From: an uncultured Saprospiraceae bacterium
GTDB lineage: Bacteria > Bacteroidota > Bacteroidia > Chitinophagales > Saprospiraceae
Reading direction: 5' to 3'
Assembly: GCA_937941765.1 (NCBI GenBank)
Contig: CALDGQ010000049.1
Span: 32,106 to 96,105, forward strand
DNA length: 64,000 bases
The notes below the pieces were generated by a model. That model saw only the letters and a program-made list of their open reading frames with translations, was not told the DNA's origin and made no database searches. This document shows, one piece after another, positions 37,779-47,165 of the stretch. The first letter of the stretch is position 1. Every line of letters starts with the position of its first letter. A program made the position numbers and the translations under genes.

Positions 37779-39338
37779 TTAACTTAATTGGAATTCTGGA
37801 ACCTGAATCATAGCAAAAAACATATCATTCAGTTTATTAAAAATAGCAATCCGTTTATCTTCATCATCGGGATCATTTAAGAAATCAGAATACTCTACAT
37901 TCCATTCAAAATCTGGAAGACCAGGAATTAAGAAGTCTTTAAAATAATCCTTTTGTTCTTGCGTCATTGGTCTTGGGAAAATCAATCGGCAAATTTCATC
38001 AATCATATCATTGACATCCATGGGGTTGTCCAAAGTTTCAATAAATTCTATCCAGGTATATCCTGGTGCTGTCGGATCTATCCACTGAGTCAACCATTTT
38101 ATTTGGGTCATCAATCGTTTCCGCAATGATAAACTTGCCGCGTTGATCCAGTCTCGATAAAAGATAGGGGATTGATGATACGCTGCCCAACCTGCAACAC
38201 TTGGGTGCTGCAAAATTGTCATTCCTAAATCTTCAAATTCCCAATACCAAGCTACCCAAAACCGATTTTCTGTAAGAAAATCTGCTGGTGGTGGAACATG
38301 GAAAGTCGACATTGAAGAATAGAAAAAGTCCATAGGATTTTTAATCATACATCCACGTTGCGCCATATCATAGAAATGTTCACTTTTCAAAAGTGCTTTC
38401 AATGGTTCTTTGATAACGTAATCATTCGCCAACAACATTTCAGCCATTGGAGTGATTATTTCCGCTTCTACTTCCGGAGTTATATTATAATGTACAAACC
38501 AAATGTAAAGTCTTCTGCAAAGGTGGAATGCACATTCATCTTTTTGGAAAATAATATTGATGACATCCAAATATTCTTGCTCAGCATTATTTTGGATAAC
38601 TTGATTGTCAAAACGATGGGAGAGTACCTTTGTTCCAGTATCGTGTGCCCATGCTCTATAGTTGGCAGGTTCATCCTCTGCGGTCCATGCGCCCCATCCG
38701 GTCAACGCACGTGCTATTGCTGCGATATCTTGCTCGGTATAATTGGTGTAATCTCCTGGAGCAACTAGTGGCCCTTTACCAATTGTAAATAATTCTAACA
38801 ATTCTCTAGCATAATTCTCATTGGGTTCATCTGCTAGGTTTGAAGTACCGTTTAAATAAATCAACATACTTTTGTCAATCGTCATCAGTTCTGTCAATTC
38901 TTTAAAATTGCCTAAAGCGCCATCCCTTAATTTATTCAAATATTCCCAAACCATATTCCCAGATCCAGCACCAGAAACCACAAAATGATTGTGCCAAAAC
39001 ATGGTCAATTTTTCTGTCAATGTTTGATCATTTAAATGCATTCGTCGATACCACCACGCCCAAATTGTTTTGCGTCTTTGAAAATTGATACTTACGATAT
39101 CAGAATCATACGGTTTTCCCACCCATGATTCACCAATTGCCGCTTCTGGATCTTCATCGAAATCAAAATATATTGGAGGATCTACTGGTTCAGGAGCAGC
39201 AAACAACGTATCAAAAGTCTGGTCAAAGCCTTCATCAACCGCTTGATTGATCCTTTCTTTTCTTGGACCATAGGTGGTTCGACGTAGCAAATGAGCTGCT
39301 TCATCAAATGTCCATGGACCGGTATATTCTGCAAACAT
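37779..39338 (-). CDS. DUF1800 protein, partner of the DUF1501 gene
   Basis: The 519-residue protein matches DUF1800. Features are AAHLLRRTTYGPRKERIN near the start, LTEKLTMFWHNHFVV, LRDGALGNFKELTELMTIDKSML, ENYARELLELFTIG, YTEQDIAAIARALTGW and, near the end, HPSVAGWAAY. No signal peptide is seen at the chosen ATG (MFAEYTGPWTF), which is unusual because its partner is exported; some family members do carry one. It is the first gene of a two- or three-gene operon with DUF1501. The biochemical function is unknown. Confidence 0.92.
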   Translation of the reverse strand: MFAEYTGPWTFDEAAHLLRRTTYGPRKERINQAVDEGFDQTFDTLFAAPEPVDPPIYFDFDEDPEAAIGESWVGKPYDSDIVSINFQRRKTIWAWWYRRMHLNDQTLTEKLTMFWHNHFVVSGAGSGNMVWEYLNKLRDGALGNFKELTELMTIDKSMLIYLNGTSNLADEPNENYARELLELFTIGKGPLVAPGDYTNYTEQDIAAIARALTGWGAWTAEDEPANYRAWAHDTGTKVLSHRFDNQVIQNNAEQEYLDVINIIFQKDECAFHLCRRLYIWFVHYNITPEVEAEIITPMAEMLLANDYVIKEPLKALLKSEHFYDMAQRGCMIKNPMDFFYSSMSTFHVPPPADFLTENRFWVAWYWEFEDLGMTILQHPSVAGWAAYHQSPIFYRDWINAASLSLRKRLMTQIKWLTQWIDPTAPGYTWIEFIETLDNPMDVNDMIDEICRLIFPRPMTQEQKDYFKDFLIPGLPDFEWNVEYSDFLNDPDDEDKRIAIFNKLNDMFFAMIQVPEFQLS

Positions 39339-39675
39339 AATTGCTGGTTTGATTGGAAGTTATATAATGAAATGTGCTTTAATTATAATACGAACTAAAA
39401 TAAGAATTATTACCATGTTTATTATGGCACCATTGTGTTAATATATGGCAATAATTGTGCAAAGGTTATTGTTTGACATATTCTAAAACGCTACTATTAC
39501 GTCTGAGAATTGCCTATTTTCCTTAAATTCTTAAAATATGCACGAATTAATGTGACTAAAAGTGAAGTTTTAACCGTATAACTAAGAAATGATACTGCTT
39601 GTCGAGATATATTTGAAATACCCGAATGATTCCTTATAATCTAACTGACAGCCAATAACTAACACATAACTTCTT
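39339..39675. other. Intergenic region between divergent genes
   Basis: About 340 AT-rich bases between the DUF1800 gene (minus) and the protease gene (plus). Promoters for both should be here. I saw no clear consensus pair, hairpin or repeat. Confidence 0.4.
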
Positions 39676-40647
39676 ATGAAGTATATATCCAAAGAAATAT
39701 TAGATAGACTACTTAATTTCAAGATTGAGTCGATTGTAAATGCAGTTGAAAGATTCAGGAATCATAAAGAGCTTTTCCTACCAGACAGTAAAGAAAAAAT
39801 TGAAAAAATTCTTGACAGTGAACCAAAGAATGAGCAATTACTTTTGCAAATTCTTAATCACGACTATATACGTCCTGCTTTTGTTGTCCAAGATCGAAGT
39901 TTTAGCGTGCCATTGGATCATCCGTGGCAACCTATTTTAGATTCGTACAAAGCTAATTTAGAAAAAGCGATTCAGTCGGTTGGCATTTTTGAAATTGTAA
40001 AACAAGGAAAGAAATATCCATCTGGAACCGGGTGGGTTTTGTCGGAAGATTTAATTGTCACTAATCAACATGTTGTTGAAATATTTTGCGAAAAAACTAG
40101 CGATGGTTACAAATTAAAAGAAGGATTTGACACGATCACTATTGATTTCAATGAGGAATTTGAAAGAATTCATGATTTTGAATTTGATGTGTTAGAAATC
40201 GTTCATGTGGAAGAAGATGACACTAGTTTGTACGACCATACACCTGACATTGCTATTCTTAGAGTTGAAAAGAAAAATAAAAATGGTCGAAATCTTCCGC
40301 CACCATTGAAGCTCTATGAAGGTCCAATTACTTTCAATCAATTAATTGCCATCATTGGTTTTCCAAGTGCGGATTATAAAATGCCAATTAAAAGAAAGTT
40401 TATCTTTAATAACATTTATGATGTAAAACGTTTGCAACCTGGCTTAATTAAAGATGTCAATATGCTTTATGATTTTGATTTCAAACATGATTGTGCAACG
40501 CTTGTTGGAAATTCGGGATCTCCTGTAGTTGATATTATTACTGGTCATGTGGTTGGGACCCATTTTGCTGGTTCGTTGAATGTTTTTGAGGGATATGCGG
40601 TTCGTACAGATGTGCTTCGAAGGATTTTAAAAAATGAAGCCATCTAA
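39676..40647 (+). CDS. Trypsin-like serine protease with an N-terminal helical domain
   Basis: The 323-residue protein has no signal peptide, so it is probably cytoplasmic. Residues about 95-320 are a chymotrypsin-fold protease with a complete triad: His132 in TNQHVVE, Asp191 in PDIAIL and Ser280 in GNSGSP. The N-terminal 90 residues (ISKEILDRLLNFKIESIVNA, then KEKIEKILDSEPKNEQLLLQ) form a small charged helical domain. A helical module before an intracellular trypsin resembles the effector-associated domain arrangement of bacterial conflict proteins, but no partner with a matching domain or NTPase is nearby. It could equally be a protein-quality protease. It is convergent with the photolyase-like gene, 24 bases apart. 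Confidence 0.82.
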   Translation: MKYISKEILDRLLNFKIESIVNAVERFRNHKELFLPDSKEKIEKILDSEPKNEQLLLQILNHDYIRPAFVVQDRSFSVPLDHPWQPILDSYKANLEKAIQSVGIFEIVKQGKKYPSGTGWVLSEDLIVTNQHVVEIFCEKTSDGYKLKEGFDTITIDFNEEFERIHDFEFDVLEIVHVEEDDTSLYDHTPDIAILRVEKKNKNGRNLPPPLKLYEGPITFNQLIAIIGFPSADYKMPIKRKFIFNNIYDVKRLQPGLIKDVNMLYDFDFKHDCATLVGNSGSPVVDIITGHVVGTHFAGSLNVFEGYAVRTDVLRRILKNEAI

Positions 40648-40671
40648 TTATCTCAATTCGTATATTGATTG

Positions 40672-42150
40672 TTAAGTAAGTTTTTGTAAAAAGTCGTTTG
40701 CGTTTTTAACATGCAAATCTCTTTTCTCTTCAGACATTCGATTATAACTATAAAGCAACATTGAAGTTCTTGGATTATTTTGAAAGAAGTCTTGGTGTTT
40801 ATCAATAAACCGCCAAAACAAACCATCCCAAACTGCTTCCCAATTTCCTTTAGAATAGTTACTCATTTTCTTGATGTAATTAGATCCGCCGACATAAGGC
40901 TTTGTGGCAAATAAACCGCCATCTGCGAATTGAGTCATTCCGTAAACATTTGGCACCATCACCCAATCATAGGCGTCGATAAACAATTCCATAAACCATT
41001 TATATACTTCATCTGGATCAAATTCGCAAAGCAACATAAAATTTCCTAGGATCATTAGGCGCTCGATATGATGACAATATCCCGTCTTCAAAATCTTTTT
41101 AATTGTGTTGTCAATAGGATCAATTCCAGTAGTTCCGTCATAAAAACTGGCTGGAATTTTTTTATCAAATTTCCAAAAATTCATCGTCCGAGAATAACTT
41201 CCTTTGCAAACATACATTCCTCTAATAAATTCTCTCCAACCTATTATTTGTCTAACAAATCCTTCAATTGAATTGATAGGTACCTCATTTTTATGTGCAA
41301 ATGCGAGACTTCGATTTACAATATTCATGGGTAATATTAATCCGACGTTCAACATAGGAGTGAGGACACTGTGATTTAAAAAAGATGCTTCCTTGACAAT
41401 GGCATCTTCATAGGGTCCAAAAGCAAAAAAACGGAATTCTAAAAACTGCTCCAACCAAGCATCCGTTTGTTCAAAATTAATTGGATAAAACGGATCATTT
41501 GAAATAGTACCTGGGTTGTTGGAAAAATATTTTTCAGTGTATTCAACTGCTTCTTTCCAGAATGAGGTTGAATCCGGAAAATGAATGTTAGGAGGTTGTT
41601 GGTTTTTAGGATATTTCTTTCGATTGTCTGAGTCATAGGTCCACTTTCCACCAATAGGTTTTTGGTTTTCGTCCAAAAGTATATTTAATTTCTTCCTTTG
41701 TTGTTTGTAAAACGTTGTTTGAAAAAATGATTTTTTATCTGCTCTAAAAAAGGTCGCTAATTCTTCATTTGTATTGATAAACTGTGGACTATCTATCACA
41801 ATTAATGAACAGTCATTAGAAACAGATTTAATTCTTTTGAGCAACCAATTGTCAACAGGATCTATGATGTTGATTTCAGTAATTTTTTGAGCTTTAATTT
41901 CTTTGTGAAATTGACGAATATCAGAAAGTGGATTGTTAGAATCAATATATTTGACATCATATCCTTTATCCATAAGGAATTGCTGATAGCATTTCATAGT
42001 TGCCCGATGATAGGCAATTTTTTGCTTGTGAAATCCATATTGTTTAAAGAAGAGATATTCTTCAATCAAGTAAACAATGCTGTTTTTGAATGGAAGTGGG
42101 CTTTCCTCAAATAGGTGATGCGGGAAAACGATGCTAATTTTTTTGCTCAT
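40672..42150 (-). CDS. Photolyase/cryptochrome-related protein (DPRP family) lacking Fe-S ligands
   Basis: ATG 42150 ([15 protein letters not shown], 492 residues) is preferred over GTG 42177 because an A/G-rich stretch precedes it and the family begins here. The N-terminal part is the alpha/beta antenna domain. The C-terminal helical part has FAD-domain signatures: [30 protein letters not shown] and [20 protein letters not shown]. In iron-sulfur bacterial photolyases (PhrB type) this is followed by C-x-x-C and a further Cys near ACPFN. Here the stretch is shortened to [20 protein letters not shown] with no Cys, so the cluster is probably absent. It may repair (6-4) lesions or act as a light sensor. 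A DUF2256 gene overlaps its start. Confidence 0.9.
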   Translation of the reverse strand: MSKKISIVFPHHLFEESPLPFKNSIVYLIEEYLFFKQYGFHKQKIAYHRATMKCYQQFLMDKGYDVKYIDSNNPLSDIRQFHKEIKAQKITEINIIDPVDNWLLKRIKSVSNDCSLIVIDSPQFINTNEELATFFRADKKSFFQTTFYKQQRKKLNILLDENQKPIGGKWTYDSDNRKKYPKNQQPPNIHFPDSTSFWKEAVEYTEKYFSNNPGTISNDPFYPINFEQTDAWLEQFLEFRFFAFGPYEDAIVKEASFLNHSVLTPMLNVGLILPMNIVNRSLAFAHKNEVPINSIEGFVRQIIGWREFIRGMYVCKGSYSRTMNFWKFDKKIPASFYDGTTGIDPIDNTIKKILKTGYCHHIERLMILGNFMLLCEFDPDEVYKWFMELFIDAYDWVMVPNVYGMTQFADGGLFATKPYVGGSNYIKKMSNYSKGNWEAVWDGLFWRFIDKHQDFFQNNPRTSMLLYSYNRMSEEKRDLHVKNANDFLQKLT

Positions 42151-42280
42151 TCTTTTTATTTCTTCTACACTTTTCACTACAATATTTGACTAATTCCCAA
42201 TCTCGTTCCCATTTCTTTCGCCAAGTGAAAGGTCTTTTGCAGACTAAACAAATTTTCTCTGGCAGATTAGATTTTTTCAA
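42134..42280 (-). CDS. DUF2256 small zinc-ribbon-like protein
   Basis: The frame runs from TTG 42280 to TAG at 42134 and encodes 48 residues: [20 protein letters not shown], then [20 protein letters not shown] and a basic tail. This is the DUF2256 pattern, with C-x-x-C and C-x-x-x-C likely to bind one zinc. TTG is the only usable start, since an in-frame stop lies just upstream. The gene overlaps the photolyase-like ATG by 17 bases, implying coupled translation. DUF2256 genes are known to sit next to, or fused with, DPRP photolyase genes. The function is unknown; a role with the photolyase is likely from context. Confidence 0.85.
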   Translation of the reverse strand: MKKSNLPEKICLVCKRPFTWRKKWERDWELVKYCSEKCRRNKKNEQKN

Positions 42281-42355
42281 TTGGTATGTTTATTTAAACA
42301 ATGCGTTGATGTTTTTACTATTCAAAATTTGAACAAAGAAAGTCGAGTAAGGTTC

Positions 42356-42396
42356 AAAAAAAAACCATGAAAGCATCTATACACTTTCATGGTTTT
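42356..42396 (-). terminator. Rho-independent terminator after the EEP lipoprotein gene
   Basis: A perfect 13-bp stem (AAAACCATGAAAG at 42361-42373, CTTTCATGGTTTT at 42384-42396) is followed on the minus strand by a run of Ts (As at 42356-42364 on the plus strand). It lies 38 bases after the stop of the gene at 42434. Confidence 0.88.
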
Positions 42397-42433
42397 AACA
42401 AAATTATTTATTCTAGTAAATCAAAAGAAAACT

Positions 42434-43471
42434 TTACGATTTACCTTTTTTAAGATCAATGTAGACCGGTAAATGATCAGAATAGCCAGAATAATAAATC
42501 GGCCCTCCATAGGTACGAGTAGGCGTCTTGCCATATTTTGGATGATTGAAAAATAGGTAGTCTTCTTTTAAAATACCTGCTTTTAGATACTGAATACTTC
42601 CGGCATCCATTAAATTTTGAGAAACGAAAAACTGATCCATCATATTCCATTCACCACGATAATTGTAGGAACCTTCTCCATTTTTTTCTAAATCACAATG
42701 ACAACAAAAGATTTCAGCATTCTTTTTATTTTTCGCTTTTAAAACATTTACAATTGAATTGTTAGTAGTTCCGTCATTGAAGTCTCCTAGTAAAACGATA
42801 CCTTCATTCGGACTTTCAATGCGAATTTTGTCAATCTCCTTTTTAAGTTGACTAGCAACATATAGCCGCTTTGGTTCACTTTCTTCCACACCACCATATC
42901 GAGATGGCCAATGATTGACGAAGAAATGAATAATTTCCTTTTCAATGGTCATGGCTTTGACATGCAAAATATCTCTTGTAGTATAATCTTCAATGACTTC
43001 TTTAGGAAAATTGATAGTGATTTTATTATGACTCAGAATCTTTAAATGCTTTTTCTGATAAATAAAAGCAGCATCAATTCCACGCATATCTGGCGATTCA
43101 TAATGTATGAAATCATATCCAATTCCTTTTAAGTCACCTCTAGTTGTCAAGTCTTTTAAGACGGCCGCATTTTCTACTTCACACAAACCCATTGCAATTG
43201 GGTTGTCCAATGCATTGATGACTTTTCGAATTCGTTTTAACTTGACGTAATATCTCTTTCCCGTCCAATTTTTTTCACTAGTTGGTGTAAATTCTTCATC
43301 CTTTTTTATGGGATGATCTAGTGTGTCAAATAGGTTCTCTACGTTATAAAAAGCAAAACGATAATGATCTTTTCCGTCATCAACTAGTTTTTCAGTAGAG
43401 ACACATCCTGCAAATAACAAATGCAAAACGATATATAAGAAGGTCAGTTTAAAAGGTATCTGTATGTTCAT
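42434..43471 (-). CDS. Lipoprotein of the endonuclease/exonuclease/phosphatase (EEP) family
   Basis: The 345-residue protein has a lipoprotein signal with lipobox LLFAGC (Cys22). The rest is an EEP domain: FAFYNVENLFDTLD (metal-site Asn and Glu), GLCEVENAAV, FFVNHWPSRYGG, VLLGDFND and a C-terminal SGYSDHLPVYIDL with the conserved Asp-His pair. All expected catalytic residues are present. Surface-attached members in Bacteroidota are thought to degrade extracellular nucleic acids or to take phosphate from substrates; the substrate is not deducible here. It stands alone, ended by a strong terminator. Confidence 0.92.
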   Translation of the reverse strand: MNIQIPFKLTFLYIVLHLLFAGCVSTEKLVDDGKDHYRFAFYNVENLFDTLDHPIKKDEEFTPTSEKNWTGKRYYVKLKRIRKVINALDNPIAMGLCEVENAAVLKDLTTRGDLKGIGYDFIHYESPDMRGIDAAFIYQKKHLKILSHNKITINFPKEVIEDYTTRDILHVKAMTIEKEIIHFFVNHWPSRYGGVEESEPKRLYVASQLKKEIDKIRIESPNEGIVLLGDFNDGTTNNSIVNVLKAKNKKNAEIFCCHCDLEKNGEGSYNYRGEWNMMDQFFVSQNLMDAGSIQYLKAGILKEDYLFFNHPKYGKTPTRTYGGPIYYSGYSDHLPVYIDLKKGKS

Positions 43472-43734
43472 CTCTTTTTCTAATTAGCCTGCTAAGGTAG
43501 TACTTATTTCAAGTTTTTACATAAACAATCATAGGAATATTATCCTGCTATCTCAAAACGAAGCGTTTCTGTTAAAATTGTAACTTTTTAAGCGGAAAAA
43601 TAAGTTTTTTCAAAAATTCTGTAACCTTTTCTTAACGCAAGTAGTCTTAGTTGAAATTGATCAATCGTAATAAAATAAACCTTTAAAAACCAACTGGCAG
43701 AAAACCAATTTGCCTACAATTAAAAAGACAAAAG

Positions 43735-46203
43735 ATGAAAAACTTAGTACTTATAGATCAAGACTCGCAAGCAAATAATATTTCGAAAAATATAATTGTA
43801 TTGTTGTTTTTACTTTTAAATTTCTTTGCCTTAACAGCACAAAACAGTTCTATTTCAGGAAGTGTATTTGATGATCAAAATGAAGCGGTTGCTTATGGAA
43901 ATATCTTATTAAACTCAGCTGCTGACTCCACCATGGCGAAAGTTGAATTAAGTGACGAAAATGGTGCATTTAAATTTAATAATGTATTGGATGGCAACTA
44001 TTTTATTTCAATTAGCTATGTCGGTTTACCTGCTTACAATTCTTCTATAATTGTAGTAGATGGGAATGATATAAATTTACCTAATATCGAATTGGCACCC
44101 GCTTCAAATGAGTTGGAGGCAGTCACGGTAACTGCTGCTCGACCTATACTTGAAGTGAAGCCAGATAAAATGGTTTTCAACGTAGACGGAAGTATCAATG
44201 CGACCGGTAGCGATGCTTTTGAATTGCTAAGAAAAGCGCCAGGAGTAGTCGTAGATAACAATGATAATGTAAACTTGCTAGGAAAATCAGGTGTTCAAAT
44301 TTATATCGATGGAAAACCTTCACCTATGAGTGGAGACCAATTAGCAGGATTTCTTAAAACAATTCCTTCTTCTCAAATTGATGCGATTGAAATCATAACG
44401 AATCCATCGGCAAGATTTGATGCGGAAGGTGGTGCTGGAATTATTAATATTAAGATGAAAAAGGACAAGAAGCTTGGTGCAAATGCAAGTTTAAACTTAG
44501 GATACCGAGATGGAATTACAACTTCTTATAATAGTTCAGTGAATGGAAATTATAGAAATAAAAAAATAAATGTTTATGGAAATTATGCTTACTATCATAG
44601 CGAAAATTTCAGCTTCACTGATTTGAGAAAAAAACAAAATGGGTTTAGTGTTGAAAGTAATTCTGATTTCAGAAATGAGCACAATAGCAATTGGGGGAAA
44701 GTCGGTTTAGATTATTTTATTGATGACAAATCTACATTTGGAGTTTTAATTGACGGCGGACTAGGAAAGGGAGCTTCTGAAATGACAAATAGGACCGCCA
44801 TTTCCATGGTTGGTGCTAATAATCCGGACAGTATCTTAGTTGCAAACATGGAAGAAGATGAAGCATATAACAATGTAGAATACAACGTAAATTATACTTA
44901 CAACAATGGAAATGGAGTCGTCTATAGTGCTGATTTAGATTACGGTATATTTTACAACAATAAAGACACTTATTTGCCAAATAGGTACTACAATTCTGAT
45001 GAAAGTGTTCAAATAGGTCAAAGTATTTATAGAAACCCAACCGAATCAAAGATTGATATTAAAACTGCGAAGATCGATCATGAACGTCCATTTGATGATG
45101 GAAAAATTGAGTGTGGAATTAAATTAGCACAAGTGAAGACTGATAATTTATTCGATTTCTACAACATAATCGATGACTTAGAAATTCTTGACATCAATCA
45201 ATCCAATGATTTCACCTATCATGAAAATGTCAACGCTGCTTATATTTCGAACACCAAAAAAATTGGAAAATTTGGTTACAATTATGGATTAAGAGCTGAA
45301 ATGACCAACTCAACCGGAACCTTAAATAGTGAAGTGGCGACCAACAATAAAAAAGTAGATACCACTTACTTCAATTTATTTCCTTCCGCTGGTGTTTCAT
45401 TTGAAATGAATAAGAAACACAGTTTTCAGTTAAACTATAGTCGCAGAATTAATAGACCAGATTATCATTCATTGAATCCATTCCAACAACGTTTAGACGA
45501 ATTGACTTATCAATCAGGAAATCCATTTTTAAGACCTGAATACACCAATAAAATAGGATTGACACACACTTTTAATTACGCAATCAATACCACGTTGAGT
45601 TACAGTAGAACAACAGATGTGGTTGCTGAAATAACTGAAATTGTAGGTGAAAAAGGAAGTGTAATCCACCCGGAAAATATAGCTAAGCAGGATGTTTTAA
45701 GTCTCAACATAAGCGGTGCCATTCCCATTACAAAATGGTGGAGTAGTTTTACCAACTTGACAGTTTTTCATGAACGTTATCAAACGGATGATACGAGTGA
45801 TTTTGCCATTGATGCGAGCGCTACAACCGCAAATATATACATGCAACATACTTTCAGATTGCCAAAAGATTTTTCATTTGAATTGTCAGGATGGGCGAAC
45901 TCACCAGGACTTTGGGGTGGAACATTTACAACCTCGCCACAAGGTTCATTGGATATTGGAATGAAGAAAAAATTATTTGACGGAAAAGCAACTTTAAAAG
46001 TAGCTGCAACAGATATCTTGAAAACTACCAATTGGAAAGGAAATTACGATTTAGGTGGTCTGGTGATGGATGGTAATGGTGGCTGGGATAGTCGCCAAGT
46101 TCGCGTAAATTTCTCCTACTTATTCGGAAACGGAAACGTGAAAAGTAGAAATAGAAAAACAGGTTCTGCAGATGAAAGTGGTCGTGTGAAGTCTGGGAAC
46201 TAA
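43735..46203 (+). CDS. TonB-dependent receptor-like outer-membrane protein
   Basis: The 822-residue protein has a late hydrophobic signal segment (about 20-36, NIIVLLFLLLNFFALTA) after an unusually long polar N-terminus. Next come a carboxypeptidase-regulatory-like domain (about 38-125, SISGSVFDDQNEAVAYGNIL), a plug (about 126-235, DAFELLRKAPGVVVDNNDNV and GKPSPMSGDQL) and a large beta-barrel in the outer-membrane beta-barrel family 3 style (SINRPDYHSLNPFQ-like region at about 570-590). The family imports ligands with TonB energy or acts as an outer-membrane scaffold. No SusD partner is adjacent, so a SusCD-type glycan system is unlikely. A terminator follows at 46239. Confidence 0.9.
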   Translation: MKNLVLIDQDSQANNISKNIIVLLFLLLNFFALTAQNSSISGSVFDDQNEAVAYGNILLNSAADSTMAKVELSDENGAFKFNNVLDGNYFISISYVGLPAYNSSIIVVDGNDINLPNIELAPASNELEAVTVTAARPILEVKPDKMVFNVDGSINATGSDAFELLRKAPGVVVDNNDNVNLLGKSGVQIYIDGKPSPMSGDQLAGFLKTIPSSQIDAIEIITNPSARFDAEGGAGIINIKMKKDKKLGANASLNLGYRDGITTSYNSSVNGNYRNKKINVYGNYAYYHSENFSFTDLRKKQNGFSVESNSDFRNEHNSNWGKVGLDYFIDDKSTFGVLIDGGLGKGASEMTNRTAISMVGANNPDSILVANMEEDEAYNNVEYNVNYTYNNGNGVVYSADLDYGIFYNNKDTYLPNRYYNSDESVQIGQSIYRNPTESKIDIKTAKIDHERPFDDGKIECGIKLAQVKTDNLFDFYNIIDDLEILDINQSNDFTYHENVNAAYISNTKKIGKFGYNYGLRAEMTNSTGTLNSEVATNNKKVDTTYFNLFPSAGVSFEMNKKHSFQLNYSRRINRPDYHSLNPFQQRLDELTYQSGNPFLRPEYTNKIGLTHTFNYAINTTLSYSRTTDVVAEITEIVGEKGSVIHPENIAKQDVLSLNISGAIPITKWWSSFTNLTVFHERYQTDDTSDFAIDASATTANIYMQHTFRLPKDFSFELSGWANSPGLWGGTFTTSPQGSLDIGMKKKLFDGKATLKVAATDILKTTNWKGNYDLGGLVMDGNGGWDSRQVRVNFSYLFGNGNVKSRNRKTGSADESGRVKSGN

Positions 46204-46238
46204 TCTTGATAAAAAATATAGTTGGTTTTGTTTTGTGG

Positions 46239-46271
46239 AAGTATGCTTCTTTTTGGGAGCATACTTTTTTT
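46239..46271 (+). terminator. Rho-independent terminator after the receptor gene
   Basis: AAGTATGCT (46239-46247) pairs with AGCATACTT (46258-46266), a perfect 9-bp stem, followed by a T-run. It lies 36 bases after the TonB-dependent receptor gene. Confidence 0.85.
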
Positions 46272-46492
46272 AATACATGCTTGTTAACATATTATAAGTT
46301 GGAAAAGCTCTGAAGGAGCGCATTTTTGAATCAAATATCGTGACAAAACACTTCTTGAAGGTTCGATAAAATACAACACTTAGCCTATCAAAATCAAAAA
46401 ACTAGCAAAACTTTAACTCCTTAGACGATCATTTCTACCATCCAATTTTTATTAGTAAATTTATCATCATTAATAATTAAATCTAATTGATC

Positions 46493-47155
46493 ATGAAGGC
46501 AATGCCTAAAGATTTTTTGCCGTTCCTAAAAGACCTAAAAAAGAACAATAATAAAGAATGGTTTCATGCCAATAAAAAACGCTATGAGTCTTCGTTGAAA
46601 GAACCTTTTAAAGAGTTAGTTGGAGAAGTAATTAGTTTGTTGCAAAAGTCGGAGCCTGATATAAATATTGAACCTAAAAATGCCATCTTTAGAATTAATC
46701 GAGATGTTCGTTTTTCAAAAGACAAATCACCTTATAAAACGAATGTGGGCGCCATTATTTCTAAATATGGAAAAAAGCAAAAGGATTATCCAGGATATTA
46801 TTTACATATCGAAGGAGGCAATTTGATGATTGGTGGTGGGATGTATTTTGTTCAAACTGCAGACCTAAAAAAGATGCGAGATCATATTGCTGCTGATTTA
46901 ACTCGTTTTAATAAAATCATTAAAGCAAAGAAATTCACTTCTACATTTGAGGAAATAAAAGGGGAAGCCAACAAACGAATTCCAAAAGAATTTGCTGATA
47001 TAGTCGAAAAACAACCACTTATTTTGAATAAGCAATTTTATTTTATGTCAGAACATGATCCTAAAAAAATATTAGCAAAAGATCCAGCGAAATTTATTGT
47101 AAAAACAATGTTGGCAGGAAAGGATTTAAATACTTTCATGAGAGAAATATATTAA
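46493..47155 (+). CDS. DUF2461 family protein
   Basis: ATG 46493 (MKAMPKDFLPFLKDLKKNNN, 220 residues) is chosen over the TTG 6 bases upstream. DUF2461 features are NNNKEWFHANKKRYE, FRINRDVRFSKDKSPYKTNV, GYYLHIEGGNLMIGGG and the C-terminal FIVKTMLAGKDL. The family is widespread in bacteria and fungi and its function is unknown. The conserved Arg/Lys-rich middle may bind an anionic ligand (guess). The TonB-C gene follows by 10 bases and is probably cotranscribed. Confidence 0.9.
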   Translation: MKAMPKDFLPFLKDLKKNNNKEWFHANKKRYESSLKEPFKELVGEVISLLQKSEPDINIEPKNAIFRINRDVRFSKDKSPYKTNVGAIISKYGKKQKDYPGYYLHIEGGNLMIGGGMYFVQTADLKKMRDHIAADLTRFNKIIKAKKFTSTFEEIKGEANKRIPKEFADIVEKQPLILNKQFYFMSEHDPKKILAKDPAKFIVKTMLAGKDLNTFMREIY

Positions 47156-47165
47156 AATCAGGTTT

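Noticed and set aside
43735..46203. SusC of a polysaccharide utilisation locus
   Set aside because: No SusD-like lipoprotein, glycoside hydrolase or matching sensor is adjacent.
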